A DNA stretch of 6,101 bases from Sutterella sp. UBA4713 (GCA_002404465.1 DHJT01000042.1:5615-11715); one strand, 5' to 3'. Shown: positions 1-6,037, counted from the first letter of the stretch. A program made the numbers and translations. Notes: generated by a model from the letters alone, not told the origin.

Positions 1-234
1 AGCCTCACAAATGGCCTTAGCAATCTCTGGCTTCATCGCTCCGATATCGGCATTGGCAAGAGCCGCAGCCTTCTTAATCCGACAAAGTGCCTTGTGCAGA
101 TCCGGATAGGCAACGACAGGGAAACCCGCCGCCCCCGAAACCTTCATCATGCGTGTTGTTTGAATTCCGTAGTAGTGACTGTCATCGATTTCCATTTGAC
201 CGAGACAATCGCGTTCAATGCGTGTTTTTTTCAT
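1..234 (-). CDS. aspA: Aspartate ammonia-lyase (aspartase), N-terminal part, runs off the left edge
   Basis: The reverse strand reads 78 codons without a stop from ATG at 234-232 to the window edge, so the 3' end is missing. The visible protein starts MKKTRIERDCLGQMEID, followed by HYYGIQTTR at about residues 20-28 and IKKAAALANADIG at about 53-65. This R-E-D-LG, YYGIQT-R and KKAAA-AN pattern is the N-terminal signature of the aspartase/fumarase class II superfamily, and the YYGIQT form fits aspartase best. Aspartases are cytosolic homotetramers that deaminate L-aspartate to fumarate and ammonia, feeding nitrogen supply and fumarate respiration. A GGAAG ribosome-binding site (241-245) lies 6 bases before the ATG and supports the start. 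The segment after the arginine (RMMKVSGAAGFPV) departs from the usual RA-ENF-I wording, so another lyase of the superfamily is possible. The catalytic C-terminal loop is not visible. The gene diverges from a LysR-type regulator, its likely controller. Confidence 0.82.
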   Translation of the reverse strand, partial: MKKTRIERDCLGQMEIDDSHYYGIQTTRMMKVSGAAGFPVVAYPDLHKALCRIKKAAALANADIGAMKPEIAKAICEA

Positions 235-293
235 AGAAAGCTTCCGTGCAAAAAGAAAAACATCCTGTCGACAATTCGCTTTGACACCTGCAA

Positions 294-366
294 TTCGAAA
301 AGGCGGCTCCGTTAAAAAGACTGTTCAATCACAACCCGAGTTTTTTAACAAGAAACCCTTTTCGAA
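294..366. repeat. Separated perfect 10-bp inverted repeat TTCGAAAAGG / CCTTTTCGAA
   Basis: TTCGAAAAGG at 294-303 is repeated exactly as its reverse complement at 357-366. The centres are 63 bp apart, close to six helical turns, so two bound protein units would face the same side of the DNA. Each arm also contains the self-complementary hexamer TTCGAA. The position in the divergent aspA-lysR control region suggests a paired operator, but this is inference from spacing and symmetry only. Confidence 0.45.
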
Positions 367-418
367 GCCGTTCCTGATTCATTCTTTCAGGAGCGGACTC
401 AATGAGGTACCAATTCAA

Positions 419-424
419 TATAAT
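419..424 (+). promoter_or_regulatory. Putative -10 box of the lysR-type gene promoter
   Basis: TATAAT matches the sigma-70 -10 consensus exactly. It would place the transcription start near 431, giving a leader of about 38 bases before the ATG at 469. The -35 position (396-401, GACTCA) matches the TTGACA consensus poorly, so the promoter would be weak or activator-dependent. The 15-bp dyad at 436-450 would lie just downstream of the start point, where a bound regulator would block transcription. Confidence 0.45.
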
Positions 425-435
425 CGCGACTTAGG

Positions 436-450
436 TTGAAATCATTTCAA
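436..450. promoter_or_regulatory. Perfect palindrome TTGAAAT-C-ATTTCAA, candidate LysR-type operator
   Basis: The 15 bases form a perfect 7-1-7 dyad and contain the T-N11-A pattern (T437, A449) typical of LysR-type binding sites. The dyad sits between the TATAAT box (419-424) and the GGAG ribosome-binding site (459-462) of the regulator gene, and related half-sites (ATTCAA at 413-418, GTTCAA at 323-328) lie nearby. The simplest reading is autoregulation of the regulator and control of the divergent aspA. The TTG at 436, which could extend the regulator frame upstream, falls inside this dyad and is therefore an unlikely start codon. Confidence 0.6.
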
Positions 451-458
451 CTTTGTTC

Positions 459-462
459 GGAG
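459..462 (+). promoter_or_regulatory. Ribosome-binding site that decides the lysR-type start
   Basis: GGAG lies 6 bases before ATG 469. The alternative in-frame TTG at 436 has no comparable site upstream, which favours the shorter protein. Confidence 0.65.
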
Positions 463-468
463 TCGTGC

Positions 469-1425
469 ATGCGCTCTCTTTTAGATCCCGCTCTACTGGA
501 AATCTTTTGTGTGGTTTGCGAGCAAGGGTATTTGAGCCGCTCGGCTCAAAAACTCGGCGTGACGACATCGGCCGTCTCCCACGCCCTTGATCGATTGGAA
601 AAATGTGTCAACGCTGAGTTACTGGACCGCAATCGCAGACCGGTGCGCCTGACTAGTGCCGGCAAACGTCTTTTTCGCGAGAGCCAACCCCTGGTTGCGT
701 CTTTGAAAGCACTTCAAGACCGGTTCGGCTCTCTTTCCTATCAGCGCCCTACCATTCGAGTCGGGTTAGGGGAAGTGATTACAGCCACAATCTCTCCCTG
801 GATTATCGGAGAACTGGAAAAACGCGTGCCGCAATTGATGATTGTCTCCGGCCTCAATTGTGTTCTCACTGAAAAACTCAAAAATAACGAACTGGACATC
901 TGTGTGTATTCCGACGGTCTATTAAGCGAGGCGCGCTGGAAGCGTCGGCCGCTTTACGAGGAAAAGTACCTTATCGTCACGGCCGAGAGCCTTCCGGTTC
1001 CCCGGAAAACGGAAGATATTGCACACCTAGCAAGCAAGTACCCCTTTGTGACATACACACAAAGCAGTTTGGATCAAGCCATCAGCTATGAATTTTTACG
1101 GACAGTCAACATCCGACCGCAAACACAAATCCAGGTCGGCTCCAGTTACTGTCTTGTCGGCGTTGTAAATCAGGTAAGCGGCTGGTCCATTCTTCCGCCC
1201 ACGAATCTTTGGTGCGGCGGCGCTTTCGCCGAAACCGTCAATTGGACCCCGATTCCGGGAAGCATACCGGCCGTGCGGCGTCAGTGGGTTCTCGGACGCG
1301 AGGAGCACGCCGAAACCATCGATTGGTTAGCCGAAAAAATCCAGGAATTTTTTACTCAGCGCACACTAAAAATGCTCGACGCGGTTTCTCCGAAACTGCG
1401 CCGGTATGCCTATAAACTGATCTGA
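469..1425 (+). CDS. LysR-family transcriptional regulator
   Basis: The product is 318 residues, a normal length for the family. The N-terminus (about residues 6-66) is the LysR winged helix-turn-helix: LLEIFCVVCEQGYLSRSAQKLG, then VTTSAVSHALDRLE as the recognition region, then LLDR and VRLTSAGKRLF in the wing. A linker helix follows at about 67-90, and residues 95-290 match a periplasmic-binding-protein-like effector domain in length, opening with the typical beta strand TIRVGLGE and containing ELDICVY at about 141-147. ATG 469 is chosen because of its GGAG site; a TTG at 436 would add 11 residues but lies inside a palindrome. The gene diverges from an aspartase-like gene, so aspartate, fumarate or a related C4 acid is a plausible effector, but the sequence does not identify the ligand. 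The C-terminal stretch TLKMLDAVSPKLRRYAYKLI is basic and slightly longer than typical. No specific gene symbol can be assigned. Confidence 0.9.
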   Translation: MRSLLDPALLEIFCVVCEQGYLSRSAQKLGVTTSAVSHALDRLEKCVNAELLDRNRRPVRLTSAGKRLFRESQPLVASLKALQDRFGSLSYQRPTIRVGLGEVITATISPWIIGELEKRVPQLMIVSGLNCVLTEKLKNNELDICVYSDGLLSEARWKRRPLYEEKYLIVTAESLPVPRKTEDIAHLASKYPFVTYTQSSLDQAISYEFLRTVNIRPQTQIQVGSSYCLVGVVNQVSGWSILPPTNLWCGGAFAETVNWTPIPGSIPAVRRQWVLGREEHAETIDWLAEKIQEFFTQRTLKMLDAVSPKLRRYAYKLI

Positions 1426-1435
1426 GACCGACCAG

Positions 1436-1464
1436 AACTTTTAAAGTGCGCTTTATAAGTTTTT
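1436..1464 (+). terminator. Probable rho-independent terminator of the lysR-type gene
   Basis: Starting 11 bases after the stop codon, AACTTTTAAAG (1436-1446) pairs with CTTTATAAGTT (1451-1461) around a TGCG loop, with a single mismatch in 11 positions. The 3' arm runs into a T tract (1460-1464), as expected for plus-strand termination. The stem is AT-rich and therefore only moderately stable. Confidence 0.6.
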
Positions 1465-1480
1465 GAGCCGTGACAAATCT

Positions 1481-1508
1481 TCGCCGACTCTAACTTTTGA
1501 GTCAGCGA
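1481..1508 (-). terminator. Hairpin after glmM, probable operon-end terminator
   Basis: Read on the minus strand, TCGCTGACTC (1508-1499) pairs with GAGTCGGCGA (1490-1481) over all 10 positions, one of them a G-U pair, around an 8-base loop. On the plus strand the same pair would be a C-A mismatch, so the hairpin suits the glmM transcript better. It begins 10 bases after the glmM stop. The following U tract is poor (AGATTTG), so it may stabilise the 3' end rather than terminate strongly. Confidence 0.5.
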
Positions 1509-1518
1509 CTTCCCCGTT

Positions 1519-2853
1519 TTATCGTGCAATCGCCTCGGACATCGCCTGAGCCAGAGCGCGAGCGAATACCGCATCATCGGCTTCGGCCATAACGCGGAGC
1601 AAGGGTTCGGTGCCCGACGGTCGAATCAAAACCCGCCCGCGACCGGCAATTTCTTTTTTCGCCTTTTCTACGGCCTTCACGAAAGGGGCATCCTCTTGCC
1701 AGCAGTAGCCCTTAGGAACACGCGTATTCACGAGAATCTGCGGCATCAACGTCAAACCGGCAAGAAGTTCCGGCAAGGTTTTCCCCTGAGAACGCATTGC
1801 AGCAAGCACCTGAAGTGCACTGACAACGCCGTCCCCGGTTGTCTGACGGTCAAGCGCGATGATGTGTCCGCTGGACTCTCCCCCGTAAAGCCATTTGCGC
1901 GCCAGAAGTTCTTCCATGACGTACCTGTCACCGACCTTGGCTCGTACGAAAGGAATGCCGTCTTCGGAAAACTTTTTTTCCAACGCATAGTTGGTCATCA
2001 GAGTACCGGCCACTCCGTCAACAGACTTTCGGCGTGCCCTATCGGAAACAATGACATAAAGCAGTTCATCGCCGTTATAAACACGCCCCTTGGCATCGGC
2101 CATCATCAGGCGATCGGCATCGCCGTCAAACGCAAGCCCTAAATCGCACCCGGCCTTTGCCGTACGTTCCGAAAGTGTCTCGGTGTGCGTTGCTCCCAGC
2201 CCCCGGTTAATGTTAAATCCGTCGGGATTAACCCCGTCGGCAACAACATCGGCGCCGAGCTCGTGAAAAACGGCCGGCGCCACGTGATAGGCCGCACCGT
2301 TTGCACAATCCAAATAAAGGCGCATCCCCTTTAAGTCCAAGTGTGACGGAAATGTGCTCTTGCAAAACTCGACGTACCGACCGACAGCATCGTCCAGACG
2401 CCGCGCCTTACCGAGCTTGTCGCTTGAAAGGCATGCACAACCGCGATCGATTTCCTGCTCGATTTCCTCTTCAACACCGTCGGGAAGTTTCATGCCCTTT
2501 TCGGAGAAAAACTTAATTCCGTTATCATCAAATGGATTGTGGCTGGCGCTGATTACAACACCGGCATCCAAACGCAATGCGCGCGTTAAATAGGCAACGG
2601 CCGGCGTCGGAATCGGTCCGCACAATAAAACGTCGACCCCGGAGGAGGAAAACCCGGCCTGCAAAGCCGCTTCCAACATGTAACCCGAAACACGCGTGTC
2701 TTTGCCGATTAAAACAACCGGACGGGTTCCGACCATTTTCCGAGCAAAAACGCGACCGGCCGCTTGACCTAACTTAAGAACAAAATCCGGTGTAATCGGA
2801 TCTGTTCCGACCGTCCCGCGAACCCCGTCCGTTCCGAAATACTTGCGAGCCAT
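1519..2853 (-). CDS. glmM: Phosphoglucosamine mutase
   Basis: GlmM converts glucosamine-6-phosphate to glucosamine-1-phosphate in the cytosol, the step before GlmU makes UDP-GlcNAc for peptidoglycan and lipopolysaccharide. The 444-residue product is full length for the family. It opens with the diagnostic MARKYFGTDGVRG. All active-site elements of the alpha-D-phosphohexomutase fold are present: the phosphoserine loop ISASHNP (101-107, catalytic Ser104), the metal-binding DGDADR (243-248), the sugar-recognition loop GGESSGH (324-330), and the phosphate-binding RPSGTEPLLRVM (411-422). The ATG at 2853-2851 follows a very G-rich ribosome-binding site (GGAGG, 6 bases upstream, within GGGGGGAGGGG). 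The gene is last in the ftsH-folP-glmM cluster, 66 bp after folP, and faces the lysR-type gene tail to tail. The enzyme is expected to need activation by phosphorylation of the active-site serine, as known for the family. Confidence 0.97.
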   Translation of the reverse strand: MARKYFGTDGVRGTVGTDPITPDFVLKLGQAAGRVFARKMVGTRPVVLIGKDTRVSGYMLEAALQAGFSSSGVDVLLCGPIPTPAVAYLTRALRLDAGVVISASHNPFDDNGIKFFSEKGMKLPDGVEEEIEQEIDRGCACLSSDKLGKARRLDDAVGRYVEFCKSTFPSHLDLKGMRLYLDCANGAAYHVAPAVFHELGADVVADGVNPDGFNINRGLGATHTETLSERTAKAGCDLGLAFDGDADRLMMADAKGRVYNGDELLYVIVSDRARRKSVDGVAGTLMTNYALEKKFSEDGIPFVRAKVGDRYVMEELLARKWLYGGESSGHIIALDRQTTGDGVVSALQVLAAMRSQGKTLPELLAGLTLMPQILVNTRVPKGYCWQEDAPFVKAVEKAKKEIAGRGRVLIRPSGTEPLLRVMAEADDAVFARALAQAMSEAIAR

Positions 2854-2919
2854 AATGCCCCTCCCCCCTTATCCGATATTCACATCATTTTAGACAATGT
2901 CGATTTGCACACTTGTTTC
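2854..2919 (-). other. folP-glmM intercistronic gap
   Basis: Sixty-six AT-rich bases separate the folP stop from the glmM start. Apart from the G-rich glmM ribosome-binding site (near 2861-2873) there is no terminator hairpin, so read-through from folP is expected. TTGTCT followed by GGATAA at 17-bp spacing could be a weak internal promoter, but the match is too poor to call. Confidence 0.5.
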
Positions 2920-3726
2920 TTACCGCAGACCGGCCTTCTTTAATGCGGCCAGTGTTTGTGCAACATCGTGTACACGCACGATGTGCGCACCTTTTCGAAC
3001 CGCTGTTAAGGCGGCTTTCACCGATCCTTCCACGCGTTGAGCCGGATTAGCGATTCCCGTCATCGCACCGATCATGCGCTTGCGGGATACTCCGATTAAA
3101 ACGGGAAAACCCGAAGTTTGAAACGTCTCGAAGTTCTCCAGGAGGTCAAGATTTTCTTGCATGGTCTTGCCGAATCCGAATCCCGGATCCCAGCAAATCG
3201 TATGTTTGCAAACGCCGGCCGAAAGAAGCATTTGCGTCTGCTTTTGTAAGAACGCCTCGATATCACTAAAAAGACATCCAGGACGCACAGCCTCAAAATG
3301 CATGATGACAAGGCCGGCGCCGCTTTTCTGCACGGCATCGACGGCCCCTGGTTCCGTAAACCCCTTAACGTCATTGATGATGTGCGCTCCCGCATCTAAA
3401 ACGGCGCGCATGGTTTCGGGATGAAAGGTATCAACGGAAACCGTGTAGCCTTCTTGAACCAAAGCTTTTACGACGGGGAGAATACGGCGTTGCTCGACTT
3501 CGGGACTAATCGGCGTTGACCCGGGACGCGTGGACTCGCCCCCGATATCGAGAATATCAGCGCCTTCACACGCCAGACGGCGGGCAAAGACAAGCGCCTC
3601 TTGGACCGTTGCATGTTTGCCACCGTCGGAAAACGAATCGGGAGTAACGTTCACAATTCCCATAATCACGGGTTTATCCAATTTAACAGCACGGTCACGG
3701 CACCGCCAGATATGGTCTTCAGACAT
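2920..3726 (-). CDS. folP: Dihydropteroate synthase
   Basis: FolP condenses 4-aminobenzoate with 6-hydroxymethyl-7,8-dihydropterin diphosphate to dihydropteroate in cytosolic folate synthesis, and is the target of sulfonamides. The 268-residue TIM barrel shows the family motifs in order: MGIVNVTPDSFSDGG (22-36), DILDIGGESTRPGS (57-70), VSVDT (96-100), IINDVKGF (116-123), DPGFGFGKT (180-188), GVSRK (212-216) and RVHDV (251-255). The residues that bind pterin and diphosphate (Asn26, Asp99, Asn118, Lys216, Arg251 and His253 by motif) are retained. The segment after MH (142-143) reads FEAVRPGCLFSDIEAF instead of the common MQG-P-TMQ wording, which is unusual. ATG 3726 has AAGGAG five bases upstream. 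It lies between ftsH and glmM, the order common in proteobacteria. A strong hairpin precedes its ribosome-binding site. Confidence 0.96.
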   Translation of the reverse strand: MSEDHIWRCRDRAVKLDKPVIMGIVNVTPDSFSDGGKHATVQEALVFARRLACEGADILDIGGESTRPGSTPISPEVEQRRILPVVKALVQEGYTVSVDTFHPETMRAVLDAGAHIINDVKGFTEPGAVDAVQKSGAGLVIMHFEAVRPGCLFSDIEAFLQKQTQMLLSAGVCKHTICWDPGFGFGKTMQENLDLLENFETFQTSGFPVLIGVSRKRMIGAMTGIANPAQRVEGSVKAALTAVRKGAHIVRVHDVAQTLAALKKAGLR

Positions 3727-3741
3727 AAAAGCTCCTTAGAA

Positions 3742-3771
3742 CCGAAGGCGCCCGGTTAAAGGCGCCCTCGG
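3742..3771 (-). promoter_or_regulatory. Strong intercistronic hairpin between ftsH and folP
   Basis: In the mRNA sense, CCGAGGGCGCC (3771-3761) pairs with GGCGCCTTCGG (3752-3742) over 11 positions, with one G-U pair, around the 8-base loop TTTAACCG. On the opposite strand that G-U becomes an A-C mismatch, which suggests selection on the operon transcript. No U tract follows, so it is not a standard terminator. It ends 6 bases before the GGAG of folP, so it could influence folP translation, RNA processing or stability of the upstream ftsH message. Confidence 0.6.
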
Positions 3772-3792
3772 GAAAAATCGTATGAAGGAAAA

Positions 3793-5841
3793 CTAGACGG
3801 ATGTGTCTTTTTTCACCGCGCGCTTGCGCGGTTTCTTGACGGAATCTTCCGTAGGCACTTGCTTTTCCGACTCGCCGTCGGCATCGGATGCCGATCCTTC
3901 GGGAGCCGCCTGCGTTTGCTCTTCGTTCTCTGGCGTCTTTACGTCATGACTCTCGGGTTTATCCTCAGCATTTGTCGCCTCCGGATGATTGTTTTTAGGC
4001 CCATCACCCGATTCCGGCGGCTTTGGTTCGCGCGGTTCCTTGCCGGCCATGATGTCATCGAGTTGTTCGGCATCGAGAGTTTCCCACTTGAGTAAAGCAG
4101 AAGCCATTTTCTCAATCTTATCGCGATGGTCTTCAATGAGTTTTCGCGCTACCTTGTATTGTTCGTTGAGAATCCGACGAATTTCAGTGTCGACGTCCTG
4201 CATCGTTTTCTCGGAAATGTGTGTCGTTCGAGTCACGGCGCGTCCGAGAAACACTTCACCTTCGTTTTCCGCATAGACCATGACGCCCATTTTTTCGCTC
4301 ATGCCGAAACGCATGACCATGTCGCGCGCCAATTGCGTCGCGCGTTCAAAGTCATTGCTCGCACCCGTTGTCATCTGATGCATGAAAACTTCTTCAGCAA
4401 TACGACCACCGAAAAGAATTGAAATTCGCGTCAAAAGATACTGCTTGTCATAGGCATAGCGGTCCGTCTCCGGTAGCTGCATCGTCAAGCCAAGGGCCCG
4501 ACCGCGCGGCACAATCGTCACCTTGTGCACCGGATCGGATTTAGGCATCAATTTTGCAACGAGAGCGTGACCGGACTCGTGATAAGCCGTATTACGCCGC
4601 TCATCTTCAGTCATGACCATGGACTTGCGCTCCGCACCCATCATGATTTTGTCTTTGGCCAGTTCAAAGTCGTGCATCTCCACGACGCGACCGTTACGGC
4701 GTGCGGCAAACAGCGCGGCTTCATTGACAAGGTTAGCCAAGTCCGCGCCGGAGAACCCTGGGGTTCCGCGCGCCAGGACATCGGTCTGGACATCTGCTCC
4801 CAGGGGAATCTTTTTCATGTGCACGGCAAGAATCTGTTCGCGCCCTCGGATATCGGGAAGCGGAACCACAACCTGACGATCAAAGCGTCCGGGACGCATC
4901 AAAGCCGGATCGAGAACGTCAGGGCGGTTCGTGGCAGCCACGACAATGACATTTGTCCCGGTCTCAAACCCGTCCATCTCCACGAGCATCTGGTTTAACG
5001 TTTGCTCACGCTCATCGTTTCCTCCCCCAAGACCGGCACCGCGTTGACGACCGACGGCATCGATTTCATCGATAAAGATAATGCAGGGAGCATTTTTCTT
5101 CGCCGTCTCGAACATATCCCGAACACGAGACGCTCCGACGCCGACAAACATTTCCACAAAGTCCGAACCGGAAATCGAGAAGAACGGAACACCGGCCTCG
5201 CCGGCAATAGCCTTAGCCAAAAGCGTCTTGCCGGTTCCCGGTGACCCGACAAGCAAAATGCCGCGAGGGATGTGACCGCCGAGTCTCTGGTACTTAGACG
5301 GATCTTTTAGGAAATCGACAACTTCCTGAACATCTTCTTTGGCTTCATCGCACCCGGCCACATCCGAAAATCGGACTTTGTTAGCCGAGCCGTCGAGCAT
5401 ACGCGCTTTACTTTTTCCAAATGAGAAGGGACCCCCGTTTTTCCCGCCCATCTGCATTTGACGCATGAAGAAAATCCACACGCCGATCAGAAGAATCATC
5501 GGGAACCAACTAATGAGGATTTGCTCGAAAAGAGAAGGCTCCTCATCAGGCTTACCGTAAACCTGCACACCGTTCTTGCGCAGGTCGTCGACCATCCACA
5601 AGTCTCCCGGACTTGTGATTGTGTACGTTGCACCTTCGGTCGGTGTGACGGTAATGCGTCGTCCCTGAACATCCACGCGCCGAATCTTTCCGGCTTTGGC
5701 ATCATCCATGAACTGTGTGTAGCTTGTCTGATCTAAGTTTCCGACTGCGGTTCGCTCCCCGCTGAATTGCCGAAAAACCGTAAAAAGCACAAAAGCGATC
5801 AAGCACCAGACCGCCAGGCGTTGCAACATCCTCTTGTCCAA
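3793..5841 (-). CDS. ftsH: ATP-dependent zinc metalloprotease FtsH
   Basis: FtsH is a hexameric inner-membrane AAA+ protease that extracts and degrades misfolded membrane proteins and selected regulators. In the 682-residue product a first membrane helix spans about residues 9-24, a periplasmic domain about 27-103, and a second membrane helix about 106-126. The AAA+ domain carries Walker A GSPGTGKT (199-206), pore motif FVG (232-234), Walker B IIFIDEID (254-261) and RPGRFDR (316-322) in the second region of homology. The peptidase domain has HESGH (421-425), with Asp497 in GASNDFERAT as the probable third zinc ligand. All catalytic residues are intact. I choose TTG 5841 because AAAGGAG lies 7 bases upstream; an in-frame GTG at 5883 lacks a site and adds 14 unlikely residues, and ATG 5829 has no properly spaced site. 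Residues from about 601 on form a long charged tail without family motifs. It heads the ftsH-folP-glmM cluster. Confidence 0.97.
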   Translation of the reverse strand: MDKRMLQRLAVWCLIAFVLFTVFRQFSGERTAVGNLDQTSYTQFMDDAKAGKIRRVDVQGRRITVTPTEGATYTITSPGDLWMVDDLRKNGVQVYGKPDEEPSLFEQILISWFPMILLIGVWIFFMRQMQMGGKNGGPFSFGKSKARMLDGSANKVRFSDVAGCDEAKEDVQEVVDFLKDPSKYQRLGGHIPRGILLVGSPGTGKTLLAKAIAGEAGVPFFSISGSDFVEMFVGVGASRVRDMFETAKKNAPCIIFIDEIDAVGRQRGAGLGGGNDEREQTLNQMLVEMDGFETGTNVIVVAATNRPDVLDPALMRPGRFDRQVVVPLPDIRGREQILAVHMKKIPLGADVQTDVLARGTPGFSGADLANLVNEAALFAARRNGRVVEMHDFELAKDKIMMGAERKSMVMTEDERRNTAYHESGHALVAKLMPKSDPVHKVTIVPRGRALGLTMQLPETDRYAYDKQYLLTRISILFGGRIAEEVFMHQMTTGASNDFERATQLARDMVMRFGMSEKMGVMVYAENEGEVFLGRAVTRTTHISEKTMQDVDTEIRRILNEQYKVARKLIEDHRDKIEKMASALLKWETLDAEQLDDIMAGKEPREPKPPESGDGPKNNHPEATNAEDKPESHDVKTPENEEQTQAAPEGSASDADGESEKQVPTEDSVKKPRKRAVKKDTSV

Positions 5842-5849
5842 AGTCAGGA

Positions 5850-5856
5850 CTCCTTT
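5850..5856 (-). promoter_or_regulatory. Ribosome-binding site that decides the ftsH start (TTG)
   Basis: AAAGGAG on the minus strand lies 7 bases before TTG 5841, an ideal spacing. The next in-frame ATG (5829) is 20 bases from it, and the upstream GTG (5883) precedes it, so a non-ATG start is the best reading. Confidence 0.7.
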
Positions 5857-5951
5857 CTGTGTAAGCGGGCATCCCGTCCGCACGAATTTGGGTAACAGTC
5901 TATCTGTTTTGACTCTCTTTCACCGCTTTTCAGAGCTTAAAACTCCAACAA

Positions 5952-5969
5952 TTTGCAACGAATTGCAAA
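5952..5969. repeat. Perfect inverted repeat TTTGCAA-CGAA-TTGCAAA upstream of ftsH
   Basis: Seven-base arms match perfectly around a four-base spacer. The flanks continue the theme with GAATTGCAAAGAATT and TCGCAATGAATCATT. It lies about 110 bp upstream of the ftsH start, where an operator or promoter element would be expected. As RNA it could form a small AT-rich hairpin, but a protein-binding site is the more natural reading. Confidence 0.5.
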
Positions 5970-6017
5970 GAATTCTCTCGCAATGAATCATTACACGAGG
6001 CCACGCTTTCACACCTG

Positions 6018-6037
6018 TTTTCGGTCTTAATCGAAAA
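6018..6037. repeat. Inverted repeat TTTTCG-N8-CGAAAA
   Basis: Six-base arms pair perfectly around GTCTTAAT. There is no GC-rich stem, so as a terminator it would be weak in either direction. Its role is unknown. Confidence 0.3.

Larger units (their letters stand above)
235..468. promoter_or_regulatory. Divergent control region between aspA and the lysR-type gene
   Basis: This 234-bp gap separates two genes transcribed away from each other. It is AT-rich compared with its flanks and holds a perfect 15-bp dyad (436-450), a consensus TATAAT (419-424), a separated 10-bp inverted repeat (294-303 and 357-366) and a smaller dyad, TCCTGA-N9-TCAGGA (372-392). The short open frames crossing it have no ribosome-binding site or protein-like composition, so I do not call them genes. 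A LysR-type regulator commonly acts on the divergent gene beside it, and that is the expected use of this region. The aspA promoter cannot be placed with confidence. One weak option is TATATT on the minus strand (422-417), which would share bases with the plus-strand TATAAT. Confidence 0.7.

Noticed and set aside
372..406. Small dyads TCCTGA-N9-TCAGGA and CTCAATGAG
   Set aside because: Short arms that can occur by chance in AT-rich sequence; mentioned within the control region but not claimed as separate sites.
94..439. Two short plus-strand open frames before the lysR-type gene
   Set aside because: They overlap the aspA start on the other strand and the control region, lack ribosome-binding sites, and do not resemble proteins.
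436..468. TTG start extending the LysR-type protein by 11 residues
   Set aside because: The TTG is part of a perfect palindrome and has no ribosome-binding site, whereas ATG 469 has GGAG at 6 bases and gives the usual LysR N-terminus.
1696..2142. A 148-codon plus-strand frame opposite glmM
   Set aside because: It is antisense to a fully conserved essential gene, has no family resemblance, and is explained by the codon use of glmM.
2860..2900. Internal promoter between folP and glmM
   Set aside because: The best -35/-10 pair (TTGTCT, GGATAA) matches poorly and nothing else supports it.
4525..4998. A 157-codon plus-strand frame opposite ftsH
   Set aside because: It mirrors the conserved AAA+ and peptidase coding region; the His-rich product is an artefact of reverse-strand codons.
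5881..5915. Heat-shock (sigma-32) promoter before ftsH
   Set aside because: ACCCAAAT with an upstream GTCAAAA at 13-base spacing resembles the consensus only partly (about half of the -35 bases), too weak to call although heat control of ftsH is known elsewhere.
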